Both the position numbers and the translations under genes were made by a program. A stretch of 64,000 nucleotides of DNA from Gigantopelta aegis (Eukaryota > Mollusca > Gastropoda > Neomphalida > Peltospiridae), in NCBI RefSeq assembly GCF_016097555.1, contig NC_054706.1, positions 44,208,265 to 44,272,264 of the forward strand, given 5' to 3'. The notes under the pieces are model-generated. The model was given only the letters and a program-made list of their open reading frames with translations. It searched no databases and was not told the origin of the DNA. Below, piece by piece: positions 1-10,499 of the stretch (position 1 is its first letter; every line of letters starts with the position of its first letter).

Positions 1-59
1 AGGATCAGTATTGGATAACATTGGTTGTACATATATATGGATGTCACTGCAAGTGCTAC

Positions 60-719
60 ATTTTTTAAATAATTTATTTCTTTAAGACTTACATATCAAT
101 TCCTACAAACATGGTACAGTCAGCTTCAAATTACAAACTGTTAAAATATTGTGTTACATTTGAGACATATTTAACACCACTTGAGAAAAAAACAATGGTG
201 TCCATTATTACGTTTTAGACTCTCAAACCATAATTTCCCCATTGAAACAGGTAGATGGACACGAATACCACTACATGTCCCCTCTGCAACAGTAACGACA
301 TCGGAGACGAGTTCCATTATATACTTAAATGCCCATTTTTTAAAGAATCCAGAACTATTTGCTTACCACAATACTGTCAATCAAAACCTAATACATATAA
401 TATTTTCAACAGCAAGAAAACCGGTGTCCTTCGTAAATTGTCTATTTTCTGTAAATTTATTATGAATACTTTTAAGTCCCCCGGCTAAAATACCTATATG
501 GATATGTATTTTATGTATTTTATGTATGTATGTATGTATGTATGTATGTATGTATGTATGTATGTATATATAAATATATGTATTTGTTTATTTATTTATT
601 TATGTGAAATACTTATACGTTTGCCATCTTGTCAAAATATATGTATAATTGTATTATGTACCTAATATGCCGTGGTTTACGGCCTGAGAGTAACTAAATT
701 TCTGCTCTATTCTGTTCTG
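60..719 (+). mobile_element. LINE 3' fragment, copy 1
   Basis: End of a non-LTR retrotransposon ORF2: LLRFRLSNHNFPIETGRW, then after a frameshift near 258, CPLCNSNDIGDEFHYILKCP, the zinc-knuckle-like C-terminal domain (CxxC...HxxxxC) found after reverse transcriptase in many LINEs. The 3'UTR follows, with (TATG)n at about 513-567, and ends in TTCTGTTCTG. 5'-truncated; degenerate. Clade not assigned. Confidence 0.8.
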
Positions 720-1336
720 ACACCCGAACACAGGATCAGTGCGTTCCGCTCAGTCGGCGATCTATTATTCTATAAAAATCACCTTAATACTCAACAACCC
801 AGTCTACCCGAGACCCCCCTTTGTGAATCCTTTGTCCTCCAGGGCTAAGAATGGTAATTGTAATGTTTATAGTAATAGTAATATCATTATTATAATACTT
901 TAGACCAGCCCGACTGAAATTAGCACCTACTAATATAATATATAACGTAACATAGCCTGGATTAAACTGGGGGGTTTTATGGTGCGGATTAAATTTATAT
1001 ATATATATATATCTAGTGATATATAGTAATTGTAAAATTACCCCTCCCTATATTAGGATGTTTAGAACCCGGTCTTACCGTCCAAATGTGGTAATTGTCC
1101 CCATTATCCTACCACTTCCCTTAATCCCCTCCCCCACCCCCGCCATGAAACCGTGGGCTGGCGAGGTCAGAACCCGAATCCATGGTGGGCATGCCTGAAC
1201 CGTAAGGATGTGGTCACGTTAATATAGTTCCCTTCCTTCCCTACCCGAGACAGACGCGCTTCTTCTGATTGACCTGATTGACCTGATTGACTATTCAGTC
1301 GTCATTAAAATACTTTCGGCAACTAACGCGTCGCCG
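720..1336. other. Non-coding, no recognised gene
   Basis: Between two LINE tails. Contains a short (TA)n at about 998-1012 and a (TGATTGACC)n-like triplicate near 1265-1290; nothing else supported. Confidence 0.5.
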
Positions 1337-1609
1337 AACAGAACAGAACAGAACTTTATTTCACTCAGGCCGCTATTCAGCGGCATATGAGGTACATTAA
1401 CAATAATTATATGACAGTGACAAGATGGGGTTTACAGGAGAAAATTTATATGTACAATATCAAAACAAAAAAGGTCTAATAATAATAATAAAAAAAAGTA
1501 AAGTTTGTTTTATTTAACGACGCCACTAGAGCACATTGATTTTTTAATAATAATAATACAAAATGAAATATATTTCTAATAGTAATAATCTATATACTGT
1601 ATATATATG

Positions 1610-1640
<31 letters not shown>

Positions 1641-2180
1641 GCAAACATGAATAGTAGTAGTCGGAATACGACAGCATAAGCTTGGGAGACATGTTATCCG
1701 TAATTTCTTTTATTAATTTGCACAACTTTTTTAGAAGACTTATTTTGTCATTTGTCATTAGTTGTTTAAATTTCAGCATATTGGGTTTGTTATACTAGTA
1801 ATAATATGGCTTTAACAATTTTTTTTTCGGGAGTTATTAAAGAAAGAGCATGTAAGTAGATAGTGAAATTCGACTCCGATGTCATTTTTGTTACATAGTG
1901 TACATAGTCTGCTTTCTACTGGGGTGTTGTTCCATCGTCCTGTTTCGATTGGTAAGTAATGGTTTGATGTTCTAAATTTTAGTAACGTAGTCCAGGATAT
2001 TTGTGGTAATTTTATAATATATTTTTCTAATGTTAGATGATCTTTAAATGTGGTGTACATTTTACCCCTTGATGATGAAGCTATGTCGCTATTCCATTGT
2101 TGTAGGTACTGATCGTTTTGTCTTAATTTAACGTGATGAATAAGTAGTGGTATAGATGAAACGTTTTGTGACATCCAATA
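1337..2180 (-). mobile_element. LINE 3' fragment, copy 2
   Basis: The minus-strand frame 2174-1812 reads LLKFRTSNHYLPIETGRWNN and CTLCNKNDIGVEFHYLLTC, same family as copy 1. Downstream it runs through an AT-rich UTR with a (TA)n tract (1602-1640) and ends in an imperfect AACAGAACAGAACAG repeat (plus strand 1338-1352), the family tail. A SINE T1-tail fragment lies inside at about 1494-1550. Confidence 0.82.
1494..1550 (-). repeat. SINE T1-tail fragment
   Basis: AAAGTAAAGTTTGTTTTATT followed by TAACGACGCCACTAGAGCAC; only the 3' end. The same fragment occurs at 27556-27625 inside the hAT element. Confidence 0.7.
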
Positions 2181-3121
2181 AAACTAAATTTACGACAGTA
2201 AAACCACCAGTCAATCTCCAATTTCTAACTTTTACATTATGGTGGAGGTGGTGGGTGGGAGGGCTTAGGGAAATGAATTAAAAATGGGGCGGACTTTCCC
2301 TTCTACTCTCCTCCGACATAGATACCACATTAACCAGACCTACGTTATTGTCAATATTCTACTTTCTACTTTAACCCTTTGTTTAAACCCTTTTAACTTC
2401 TTTGTAAATAAAGTTTATTTAACCATTAATTAAGTATTTTGAGCTAATCATCTGTATAAACGTTTTTAACTCTTTTTTTTTTCTCTTTTTTTTTTAAACA
2501 CTCCCCACCCCTCTCTTTCCGAGTACAGTTTCTGGCTCTAGTCAGAAATCGTGCTCGAAACGAGCGTACTTGAACATTAAATTGTTATCTTATCATCGGC
2601 TATTTGACGTCATTTGTAAGGACATTAATATATTATTATATTCATGGCCGTTAGATACCATTACAACTCGCTGAACATTTGAAAACTTGTGGTAAGATAA
2701 ATAGTATCCAGCGATCATTCGTGTAGTATTTTTATGTATTATAATCTATGTATTCAGTGACAACAGGATAAAGTCATATCTTTACTACAATATAATACAT
2801 GCATGTTTGGATAGTCGGTTCTTCTCATACATAAGAGAGCCGGTTTTTTGTGTGTGTGTGTGTAATTGTGTAAGTGACTGTAATTTCAAATTTGAAAACG
2901 GGTTCCTGTTGGCAGATATTCAATGTTTGCCTAACTTATTACATTCTCTGTATGGAACAATAGTACGGGTTGGTCTGCATCTAATAGCCTACTATTGTAA
3001 TTTATTATCAGCTGATGACAACATGAACCCTTTTCAAATATCAGATCAAATAGGGGAGAAGCGTGTTGGAGTGTCTGTACTTCTGATCTATAGGACTATT
3101 GTCAGTTATTTCTTTTTAATT
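2181..3121. other. Non-coding, no recognised gene
   Basis: AT-rich with T runs (2465-2495) and a short (GT)n near 2850. Frames are short and lack family resemblance. Confidence 0.5.
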
Positions 3122-3432
3122 TAGGGCGGGACGTAGCCCAGTGGTAAAGCGTTCGCTTGATGCGCGGTCGGTTTGGGATCGATCCTCGTCAGTGGGCCCA
3201 TTGGGCTATTTCTCGCTCTAGCCAGTGCACCACAACTGGTACATCAAAGGCCGTGGTATATGCTACCCTGTCTATGGGATGGTGCATATAAAAGATCCCT
3301 TGCTGCTAATCGAGAGGAGTAGCCCATGAAGTGGCGACAGTGGGTTTCCTCCCTCAATATCTTTGTGGTCCTTAACCATATGTCCATATTGAGAGAGGAA
3401 ACCCGCTGTCGCCACTTCATGGGCTACTCTTT
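3122..3432 (+). repeat. SINE, head A, with hairpin tail
   Basis: tRNA-like head GCGGGACGTAGCCCAGTGG with a B-box-like GGGATCGATCC, then the shared body (GGGCTATTTCTCGCTCTAGC ... AAAAGATCCCTTGCTGCTAA). Instead of a normal 3' tail, 3318-3360 is repeated in inverted form at 3387-3428, giving arms of about 42 bp. Confidence 0.85.
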
Positions 3433-3584
3433 TAGAATAAAGTAATGTAATGTCACATTATTGTAATTACTACCAAAATGGGCTAATCAGACGCGCACAC
3501 GTATATGTGTATACTTGGGTAGTTATAGACATGGTAAATAATTAAAGGCCAGTGTTCTTTTAGGGTTTACTGCATTTATCAACA

Positions 3585-4880
3585 ATTTCTTTTATTAATT
3601 TACATAATTTCTTGAGAACACCTATTTTGCTATTCGTCATTAGTTCTTTAAATTTCAACATACTTGGTTTATTATAATAATATGGCTTAAGCAAATGTTT
3701 ACGGGAGTTAGTGAAATAAGTACATAAATAGTGAAATTCGTCTCCAATGTCATTATTGTTACATAATGTGCACGTTCGATCTTCTACTGGGGTGTTGTTC
3801 CAGCGTCCTATTTTGATTGGTAAATAGTGGTTAGATGTTCTAAATTTGAGTAATATAGCCCAAAATGTTTGTGGTAATACAATAAGATATTTTTCTAATC
3901 CATGGTTTTCTTTAATATTATTATAGCACGTTTAGTTCACTAGAAACACAACAAAAACACAATACACTTTGGAATCTGTATGTACGTTTTTACCTCTTGA
4001 TAATAAATCTCTAGCTATGTTACTATTCCATTGTTCTAGGAGAACTAAAATACGGGTCGTTTCCTACTGTCTTAATTCATTACTTGCTTACAATAAAGAA
4101 GTATTTTTATATTACCCAATGGTATATGAAAAAGTTTCGTCAGATGACCGAAGACACTGTGTGACATCCAAACATTTGTCATGCCTAGCTCGCCAAAATC
4201 ACGGTCGTCGAAATATTCGAAAAGCTCGATTAACTATCCTTCTAAAACAATAATATCCGCACAGGCGAAAACAACATTAAGAGCAGTACCGTCACACCTC
4301 TTGATAATAAAAGCTATGTTACTTTCCATTTGTTGTAAATACGGGTCGTTTTGTCTTAATTTACTTGCTTAAGAGTATTAATCTTCGACCTATTTTTATC
4401 CATTTATAACTATATCCATTTACAGAAGAGTCATGTAGCATTAATTCATGCAGTAAAAACGATGATTTTGTTTGTTGAATTTAAGGGGGTCTTGTTCCTT
4501 GTTCCTAGTTCTCATGGGCGTATGGGGACTCTTTGATTTAGGGGGGCTGGAGGGGTTGATTTGCCCGAAATTTTACCCAGATAAAAACTGCCCGAATTTT
4601 CCCCACTGTTTTCCCACTGTTTTGCCCGAAAAAAAATTGGGGGGGGGGGGGCAATTGCCCCCCCCTCGCCCCCCCCCCCCGGGTCGTACGCCCATGCTAG
4701 TTCTGCATATAACATGAATAGCGGGGTTCCTTTTTTTACTTGTAGGATGTGTCTTAAGAATTTTATATGAATATTTTCAACGATGTCGATGTTTTCGTAA
4801 CCCCATATTTCGCATCCGTATAATAGAATCGGGAGTACAATGGAATCAAATAGATTTAATTTGCATTCAACGACGAGCAC
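3585..4880 (-). mobile_element. LINE fragment, copy 3, degenerate and rearranged
   Basis: From 4880 the minus strand reads LFDSIVLPILLYGCEIWGYE and RHILQVKKGTPLFMLYAELA (end of the RT region). The 184-bp MITE interrupts it. From about 4080 to 3585 it continues LLKFRTSNHYLPIKIGRWNN and CTLCNNNDIGDEFHYL. Between these, the segment with CCTCTTGATAATAAA is present twice (about 3993 and 4298), showing internal rearrangement. Several frame breaks. Confidence 0.8.
4513..4696. mobile_element. 184-bp hAT-like MITE inserted in a LINE
   Basis: The ends CATGGGCGTA / TACGCCCATG are inverted repeats (one mismatch), and the 8-bp sequence CTAGTTCT is duplicated at 4505-4512 and 4697-4704. The interior is rich in G and C runs (4637-4682). 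It interrupts the minus-strand LINE frame after ...FMLYAELA. TSD length and termini suggest hAT. Confidence 0.88.
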
Positions 4881-5088
4881 AAAGAAAAAGTCGACTACGT
4901 GTCAAAGAAATACAAATGAATGAAAATCACCACACACGCATTTTGTCTGGCGTCATTAAAGTCTCACTTTATTATATAAGCTTTGAAGCCCGTCGGAGCA
5001 TTTTTTAAAAGTGGGGTGAGCACGAGATGTGTTTTTCCCCTTGACATCTTGATAGTAAAATTACCCATTTTCAGACGGTGATCACTTC

Positions 5089-5403
5089 CTCTTTTGGAGT
5101 TTTATAACAAACAAAAAAATATTATTTAGAAGAGTTCAAACCGGTTACTCTTCAGTTAATTTTTAGTACTTTAATATCATAATTTAGATGCATGAAATGT
5201 TCCTCTTTTGGAGTTTTATAACCAAAACAATATTATATTATTAAATATTATAGAAGAGTTCAAACCGGTTACTCTTCGGTTAATTTTTAGTACTTTAATA
5301 TTATAATTTAAATGCATAAAATGTTCCTCTTTTGGAGTTTTATAACCAAAAAAATATTATATTATTAAATATTATTTAGAAGAGTTCAAACCGGTTACTC
5401 TTA
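5089..5403. repeat. Tandem repeat, three units of 112-124 bp
   Basis: Units start CCTCTTTTGGAGTTTTATAA at 5090, 5202 and 5326 and share AGAAGAGTTCAAACCGGTTA. AT-rich, non-coding. Confidence 0.85.
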
Positions 5404-5689
5404 GATCTCAATCACTAAATCGTGAATTTTAGTGTTGACCGGGGGCGGGACAACGGGAAGGGGGACCCAGGAAAAAGTTACAGAATCAACTTTGCTTCGT
5501 ATATTAGTATGACTATCATATATTTCTTTGTAATTTGCCTTTGATAACTTTTTTTTAAAGGGCACTATTCTAGGGACGGCTCTGTCTAGGTAGAGCAGTT
5601 ATACATAAAATAACGAAACAAAGGGGCATTTGTAATTATAGCTGTAAAGGGCACATATAGTCCGTCCCATCCTCTTACAAAAATGTTTT

Positions 5690-6260
5690 GTTGTTTTTGT
5701 AAATAATTTAAGTTTGGTTTGATGTAACAATAAAAATAAACGTTTTTTGGAAATAACAAAAATATACAACTTTTTGTGTGTAATTTAGAAAACAAGCAGC
5801 TCAGAAATAAAAGAAGTGTTTTATTTAACGACGCACTCAACACATTTTATTTACGGTTATATGGCGTCACACATATGGTTCAGGACCACACAGATTTTGA
5901 GAGGAAACCCGCTGTCGCCACTACATGGGCTACTCTTCCGATTGGCAGCAAGGGATCTTTTATTTGCGCTTCCCACAGGCAGGATAGCACAAACCATGGC
6001 CTTTGTTGAACCAGTTATGGATCACTGGTCGGTGCAAGTGATTTTACACCTACCCAATGAGCCTTGCGGATCACTCACTCAGGTTTGGAGTCGGTATCTG
6101 GATTAAAAATCCCATGCCTCGACTGGGATCCGAACCCAGTACCTACCAGCCTGTAGACCGATGGCCTACCACGACGCCACCGAGGCCGGTCTCAGAAATA
6201 AATAACTTGTAGTAAATTCCATAGTATGAAAAAATGCGTTCCCCGTGGGACGCACAATAA
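5690..6260. repeat. Dispersed repeat R1, copy 1 (split by a SINE)
   Basis: Motifs TTTGTAAATAATTTAAGTTT and GGTTTGATGTAA, then after the SINE, AATAACTTGTAGTAAATTCC and ATAGTATGAAAAAA. Related copies are at 11243-11440 (uninterrupted) and 56852-56960. The family's full limits and class are unknown. Confidence 0.7.
5811..6190 (-). repeat. SINE, head B, tail T2, full length
   Basis: 380 bp on the minus strand: head CGGCGTCGTGG-type with B-box GGGTTCGGATCC, body with AAAAGATCCCTTGCTGCC, 3' end GTCGTTAAATAAAACA. Exact 11-bp target duplication CTCAGAAATAA at 5800-5810 and 6191-6201. It is inserted in another dispersed repeat whose uninterrupted form is at 11243-11440. Confidence 0.92.
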
Positions 6261-7355
6261 ACATATGTTTCTACAATGTATTATCTATTATCTGTATGTG
6301 TTACTGTCACACACAATTCAGTAAAACTGCAGGTGTGTTTATATGTTTAAATGAAATTATGATAATTAATGTGAGGCGAGATTGCAGCTTTGAAGAAAAA
6401 AAAAATTCCATGCAAGAAAACCAAAACAATCAGGGTATGTGACAGCTTGCTAGATTCATCTCCTATATTTAACACATGGTCAGTTATAACAAAATGCAAT
6501 TTCATCAACTTAATTTTTACCTCGCGAATTTCTAATAGAGGCTATTCTAGAGACAGCTGTTTATGTAGGGCAGATATACATAAAAATGACAGAGCCTATA
6601 GTTCATTAGTAATTTTGAAAATCTATACAATTTCAAAGCAAAAACTATTAGGCTATCATTATGCAACTTTGATCACGCAACTTTAAGGCGCTCATTACTC
6701 GCGTTAGACAATGTGGTGAACCCCACTGAGACTCTGTGACACATACACACATCTGCATACAAAGCTGTGCGTATATAATGCTTACGTGCAAAACAATGTT
6801 TTATACAAACAAAAAATGCACTTGAACCTGGTCCTCTCTCTGGATCCGCTACCTGCAATCAAATAGTTCGCGAACGTTAGCGAAACGTTTGCTAGGTAAA
6901 CTTGGGACTAGATTCAACAAAACGCGTTTTTAATGTAACGGAGTTGTCTCTCTTTGAATGCCAATGACAGTACTAACATTTTAATGACAAATCACTCTGA
7001 TATTGCAGTGGTAAGTCAGGGATTTATTCAGGATATTTCGCCAGGATCCCTGTCATATGAGACTGGTAAAATGAGCGCGATTTTAGTCATAAGTCATAAC
7101 AGTTTGACTTTAAGGCCAGCCGGAAAGAAATTGAGAATCAGAATGGTCGACCTAAACTTATAAAGGTTCCAATGTACCAAATTAATTCATATTGCCAATA
7201 ATGTTAACATTGACTAATAAAATTGATACAAGCAGCGTATAAACACACCCAGACAATACACGAATATAAAGTGTGGCACCTCACCTTTTATCCATCTCAA
7301 AATAGCATACCATTTAAGATCTTAAACACTACAGCATAGTTTTCACTATTAAGCC
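6261..7355. other. Non-coding, minor repeat
   Basis: The segment at 6538-6620 (ATTCTAGAGACAGCTG ... TATACATAAAAATGAC) resembles 5566-5640; otherwise nothing recognised. Confidence 0.45.
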
Positions 7356-7364
7356 GTTTATGAT

Positions 7365-7868
<504 letters not shown>

Positions 7869-7877
7869 GTTTATGAT

Positions 7878-8516
7878 CACTGAAATCAAACATTATCGTC
7901 AACTGTCATAGTTAAGAAACATATTTTTTCATGTAGTGGCCTTGAAAATGGAAAATAATGAACCGCACATGCGCATTACGATACTTTTTGCAAACACATG
8001 CACCTGAACGCAGAAACGTCGCACTCTTTCCTGTTTACCAGAGGGTGTTTCACTTTTGTTTACTAGAATGAATTTGTTTTACATCCACATTGTTTATTTT
8101 TTATGTTAATTGATTGCAATCATTTTGTTTCACATATATATCATAGCTAAAAAATGCAGAATAGTATTTCCGTAAATATCGTATTCATGTTTTTGTCGTT
8201 AGGTGAACGCAGTTTGAGACGTCGATGGTACTTATATTTTATTGTTTAGATTATTCTTTCCTTAGAACTGAAGTGTTTCTGGTCATCCTGGTGTTTCTAA
8301 TATTACTAAATGTATTTTTAAAAACGAACGTGTGTCTGAGAAGTAGCACTTATTAATTCAAGTTTAGTCTATTTTAAGGATATTTCCTGGTTTTAATGTC
8401 ATAGACTGTTTCACTCTGTTGTAAATTTATCCAAATGAGTTATAGGTTTGTAGATTAACTAAACTTAGTGTCCCATTTTTACAGGTTGAAACTAGGATCT
8501 ACAACTTTTAATGTTT
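7878..8516. promoter_or_regulatory. Possible B3GNTL1 5' end / promoter region
   Basis: Lies upstream of the first located B3GNTL1 exon and holds an NRF1-like CGCACATGCGCA at about 7962-7975. An ATG at 8225-8227 is followed at once by gtactt and would join exon 10383 in phase 0. Inference only; no transcript evidence. Confidence 0.2.
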
Positions 8517-8518
8517 TT

Positions 8519-8819
8519 ATGACACCACTAGAGCACATTGATTTATTAATCATTGGCTATTGGATGTCAAACATTTGGTAATTTTTTACATATAGTCTTA
8601 GAAAGGAAACCCGTTACCTTTTTCATTAGTAGCAAAGGATCTTTTATATGCACCATGCCATAGACATGATAGCACATATCACAGCCTTTGATATACCAAT
8701 CATGGTGCACTGGCTGGAACGAGAAATAGCCCAATAGGCCTACTGATAGGGATCCCATTGATCTCGAACCGACTGCACGTCAAGTGAGTGCTTCACCACT
8801 GGGCTATGTCCAGCCCCGC
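8519..8819 (-). repeat. SINE, head A, tail T1
   Basis: Minus strand. The plus strand begins CACCACTAGAGCACATTGAT (T1 tail) and ends with the complement of the A head (GGGCTATGTCCAGCCCCGC). Lies just before the TTAA MITE at 8846. Confidence 0.85.
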
Positions 8820-8845
8820 AAGGCAATCAATTTCCTGCTCTTTAA

Positions 8846-9228
8846 ATGGACATTCCTGAGTTTGCTGCTATTTTATAGATGTTATCGACTAACAGAGACT
8901 TTTTAATAATTGTAATTACATATCAAATATATTTTTCTGCATAAAATATTAGTGGCTGTATCTTAAACATGTTTCTGATCGTTCTAATATTTGTACTAGG
9001 TTAAATTTCATTTTATTTTCTAAAATATTATTTTTTCATACGTACGAAATTATTTGAAGATAAAATCCAGTTTGGGCTTCTTACAAATATTAAGACGACC
9101 AGAAACACATTGAATATACAGAGACTGATATTCTAAAGAAGAAAATATATTTAATATGTGAGTTTAATCGTAGAAATATTTTATTAGTCGGAAACATCTT
9201 ACAATGCAGCAAACTCAGGAATGTCCCT
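8846..9228. mobile_element. 383-bp TTAA-flanked MITE
   Basis: Flanked by TTAA at 8842-8845 and 9229-9232. Long imperfect inverted arms start GGACATTCCTGAGTTTGCTG on the left and the same on the reverse of the right end. Fragments of the same family (motif AGACAACTAGAAA...ACAGACACTAATATT) occur near 20400-20475 and 52180-52290. TTAA targets suggest a piggyBac-like origin. Confidence 0.82.
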
Positions 9229-9790
9229 TTAAAACATTCCTGGCTAAGACTGCTACATGTACATGCACTGGCGTAGGAAGTGGAAGGGAGAAGCAAAGGG
9301 GAATGTGCTCCCCCCCACCCCTTTTGGAGCAGCAGTGATGTTTTTAATATATTTATACATGTATTTATATATATATATATATACATATATGTGTGTGTGC
9401 CATGATGTGTAATACCTGCCTCCAGTAGATTTTTTATTTTATTTATTATATCATGAAAACTTCTGATTGGTCGGTGTTACATTATGTAGGTTTCTGTTTG
9501 ATATTATATTAGCCTGCTCTGTGGAATTCCCTTTGGCAGTGACCAATGAGCACTATATTGGTCTGATTGATAGCATTTGGAGATAGTGGTGTCTTTCAGA
9601 TAATGATGTGATGTCATAGTGCGAAAGACTAATGCTTGCTAGGTTGTACGATACTAGATTGCTTGTATATAATTTAGGTATTTATTTCCTTATTAAATTG
9701 ATTGATGTAATAAAACAATTATGACTCTTCAATGAAACTGATAAAGTGTTACTTGGCGTGCAAAAAATAAATATGTCCTTAGCCTCTGGC

Positions 9791-10047
9791 CTCAGTGTTC
9801 GAAATAAGCACTTGTCCGTTTGTCCCAACTATTCAGACAAGCAAAATGTGCCTCAATGGCTGTCTAGTGGACAAGTAAAAATTCCAGTGCAGTTTAATTT
9901 TGAGCAATCACAAACATCATCCTGGTACATTGTACTTGAATAAAACAAACCATTTATTTGGCAAAGCAAAATTATTGGTGGACAAGTAGATTTCTAGATG
10001 TATTTGTCCATTGGACTAGTAAACAATTCTGCTTATTTCTGTTGCTG
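9791..10047. mobile_element. Possible small TIR element
   Basis: Starts CAGTGTTCGAAATAAGCA and ends TGCTTATTTCTGTTGCTG, giving a short inverted GAAATAAGCA core. Interior has ACTTGTCC/GGACAAGT motifs. Target duplication not seen, so limits are tentative. Confidence 0.45.
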
Positions 10048-10382
10048 TGTATATATTTTTTGTGCTTCATAAAACATCATCTTCGTCTTATTACATAGCT
10101 ATAATTGCTTAATATTTTTTAGTTTAATACATATCTGTAATATTTGAAATAAAAAGAAATTTGCACATGTGGTTAATAAACATTTATGTAATATATATAG
10201 CCTACAGTTAAATACCACACATTACCAGTAACATACATGTATGACCAGGAAGGGTTTGACCGGGATTTCTTTCAATTTTCTTCAGTTATACTCTATAGCA
10301 GGTGTTACAACTAACTGTTAGACCTCTTGACTAAACAGTGTGCTGGGATGTCATCAAAGAATTTCATTTCTGTACCTTTCAG

Positions 10383-10499
10383 AGTATCATTTTACCTGTT
10401 TACAACAGTGACAAGTGGTTAGACGAGTGTTTACGTTCCGTATTGGAGCAGACGTTCACCGATGCCATTCAGCTGTCTGTCTACAATGACGGAAGTCAG
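10383..10499 (+). CDS. B3GNTL1: B3GNTL1 coding exon 1 in window (GT2 N-terminus)
   Basis: Acceptor tttcag at 10382, donor cag|gtacaag. It encodes 39 codons starting [17 protein letters not shown], phase 0 at both ends. This is the nucleotide-sugar binding start of the GT2 fold. The frame runs upstream without an ATG, so a separate initiator exon is needed. Confidence 0.9.

Noticed and set aside
3122-3200. tRNA gene at a SINE head
   Set aside because: A- and B-box-like motifs are present but no acceptor/anticodon stems could be assembled; it is the head of a repeated SINE.
4512-4880. Single 122-codon minus-strand frame
   Set aside because: A chimera of the LINE RT end and the MITE inserted in it; not one protein.
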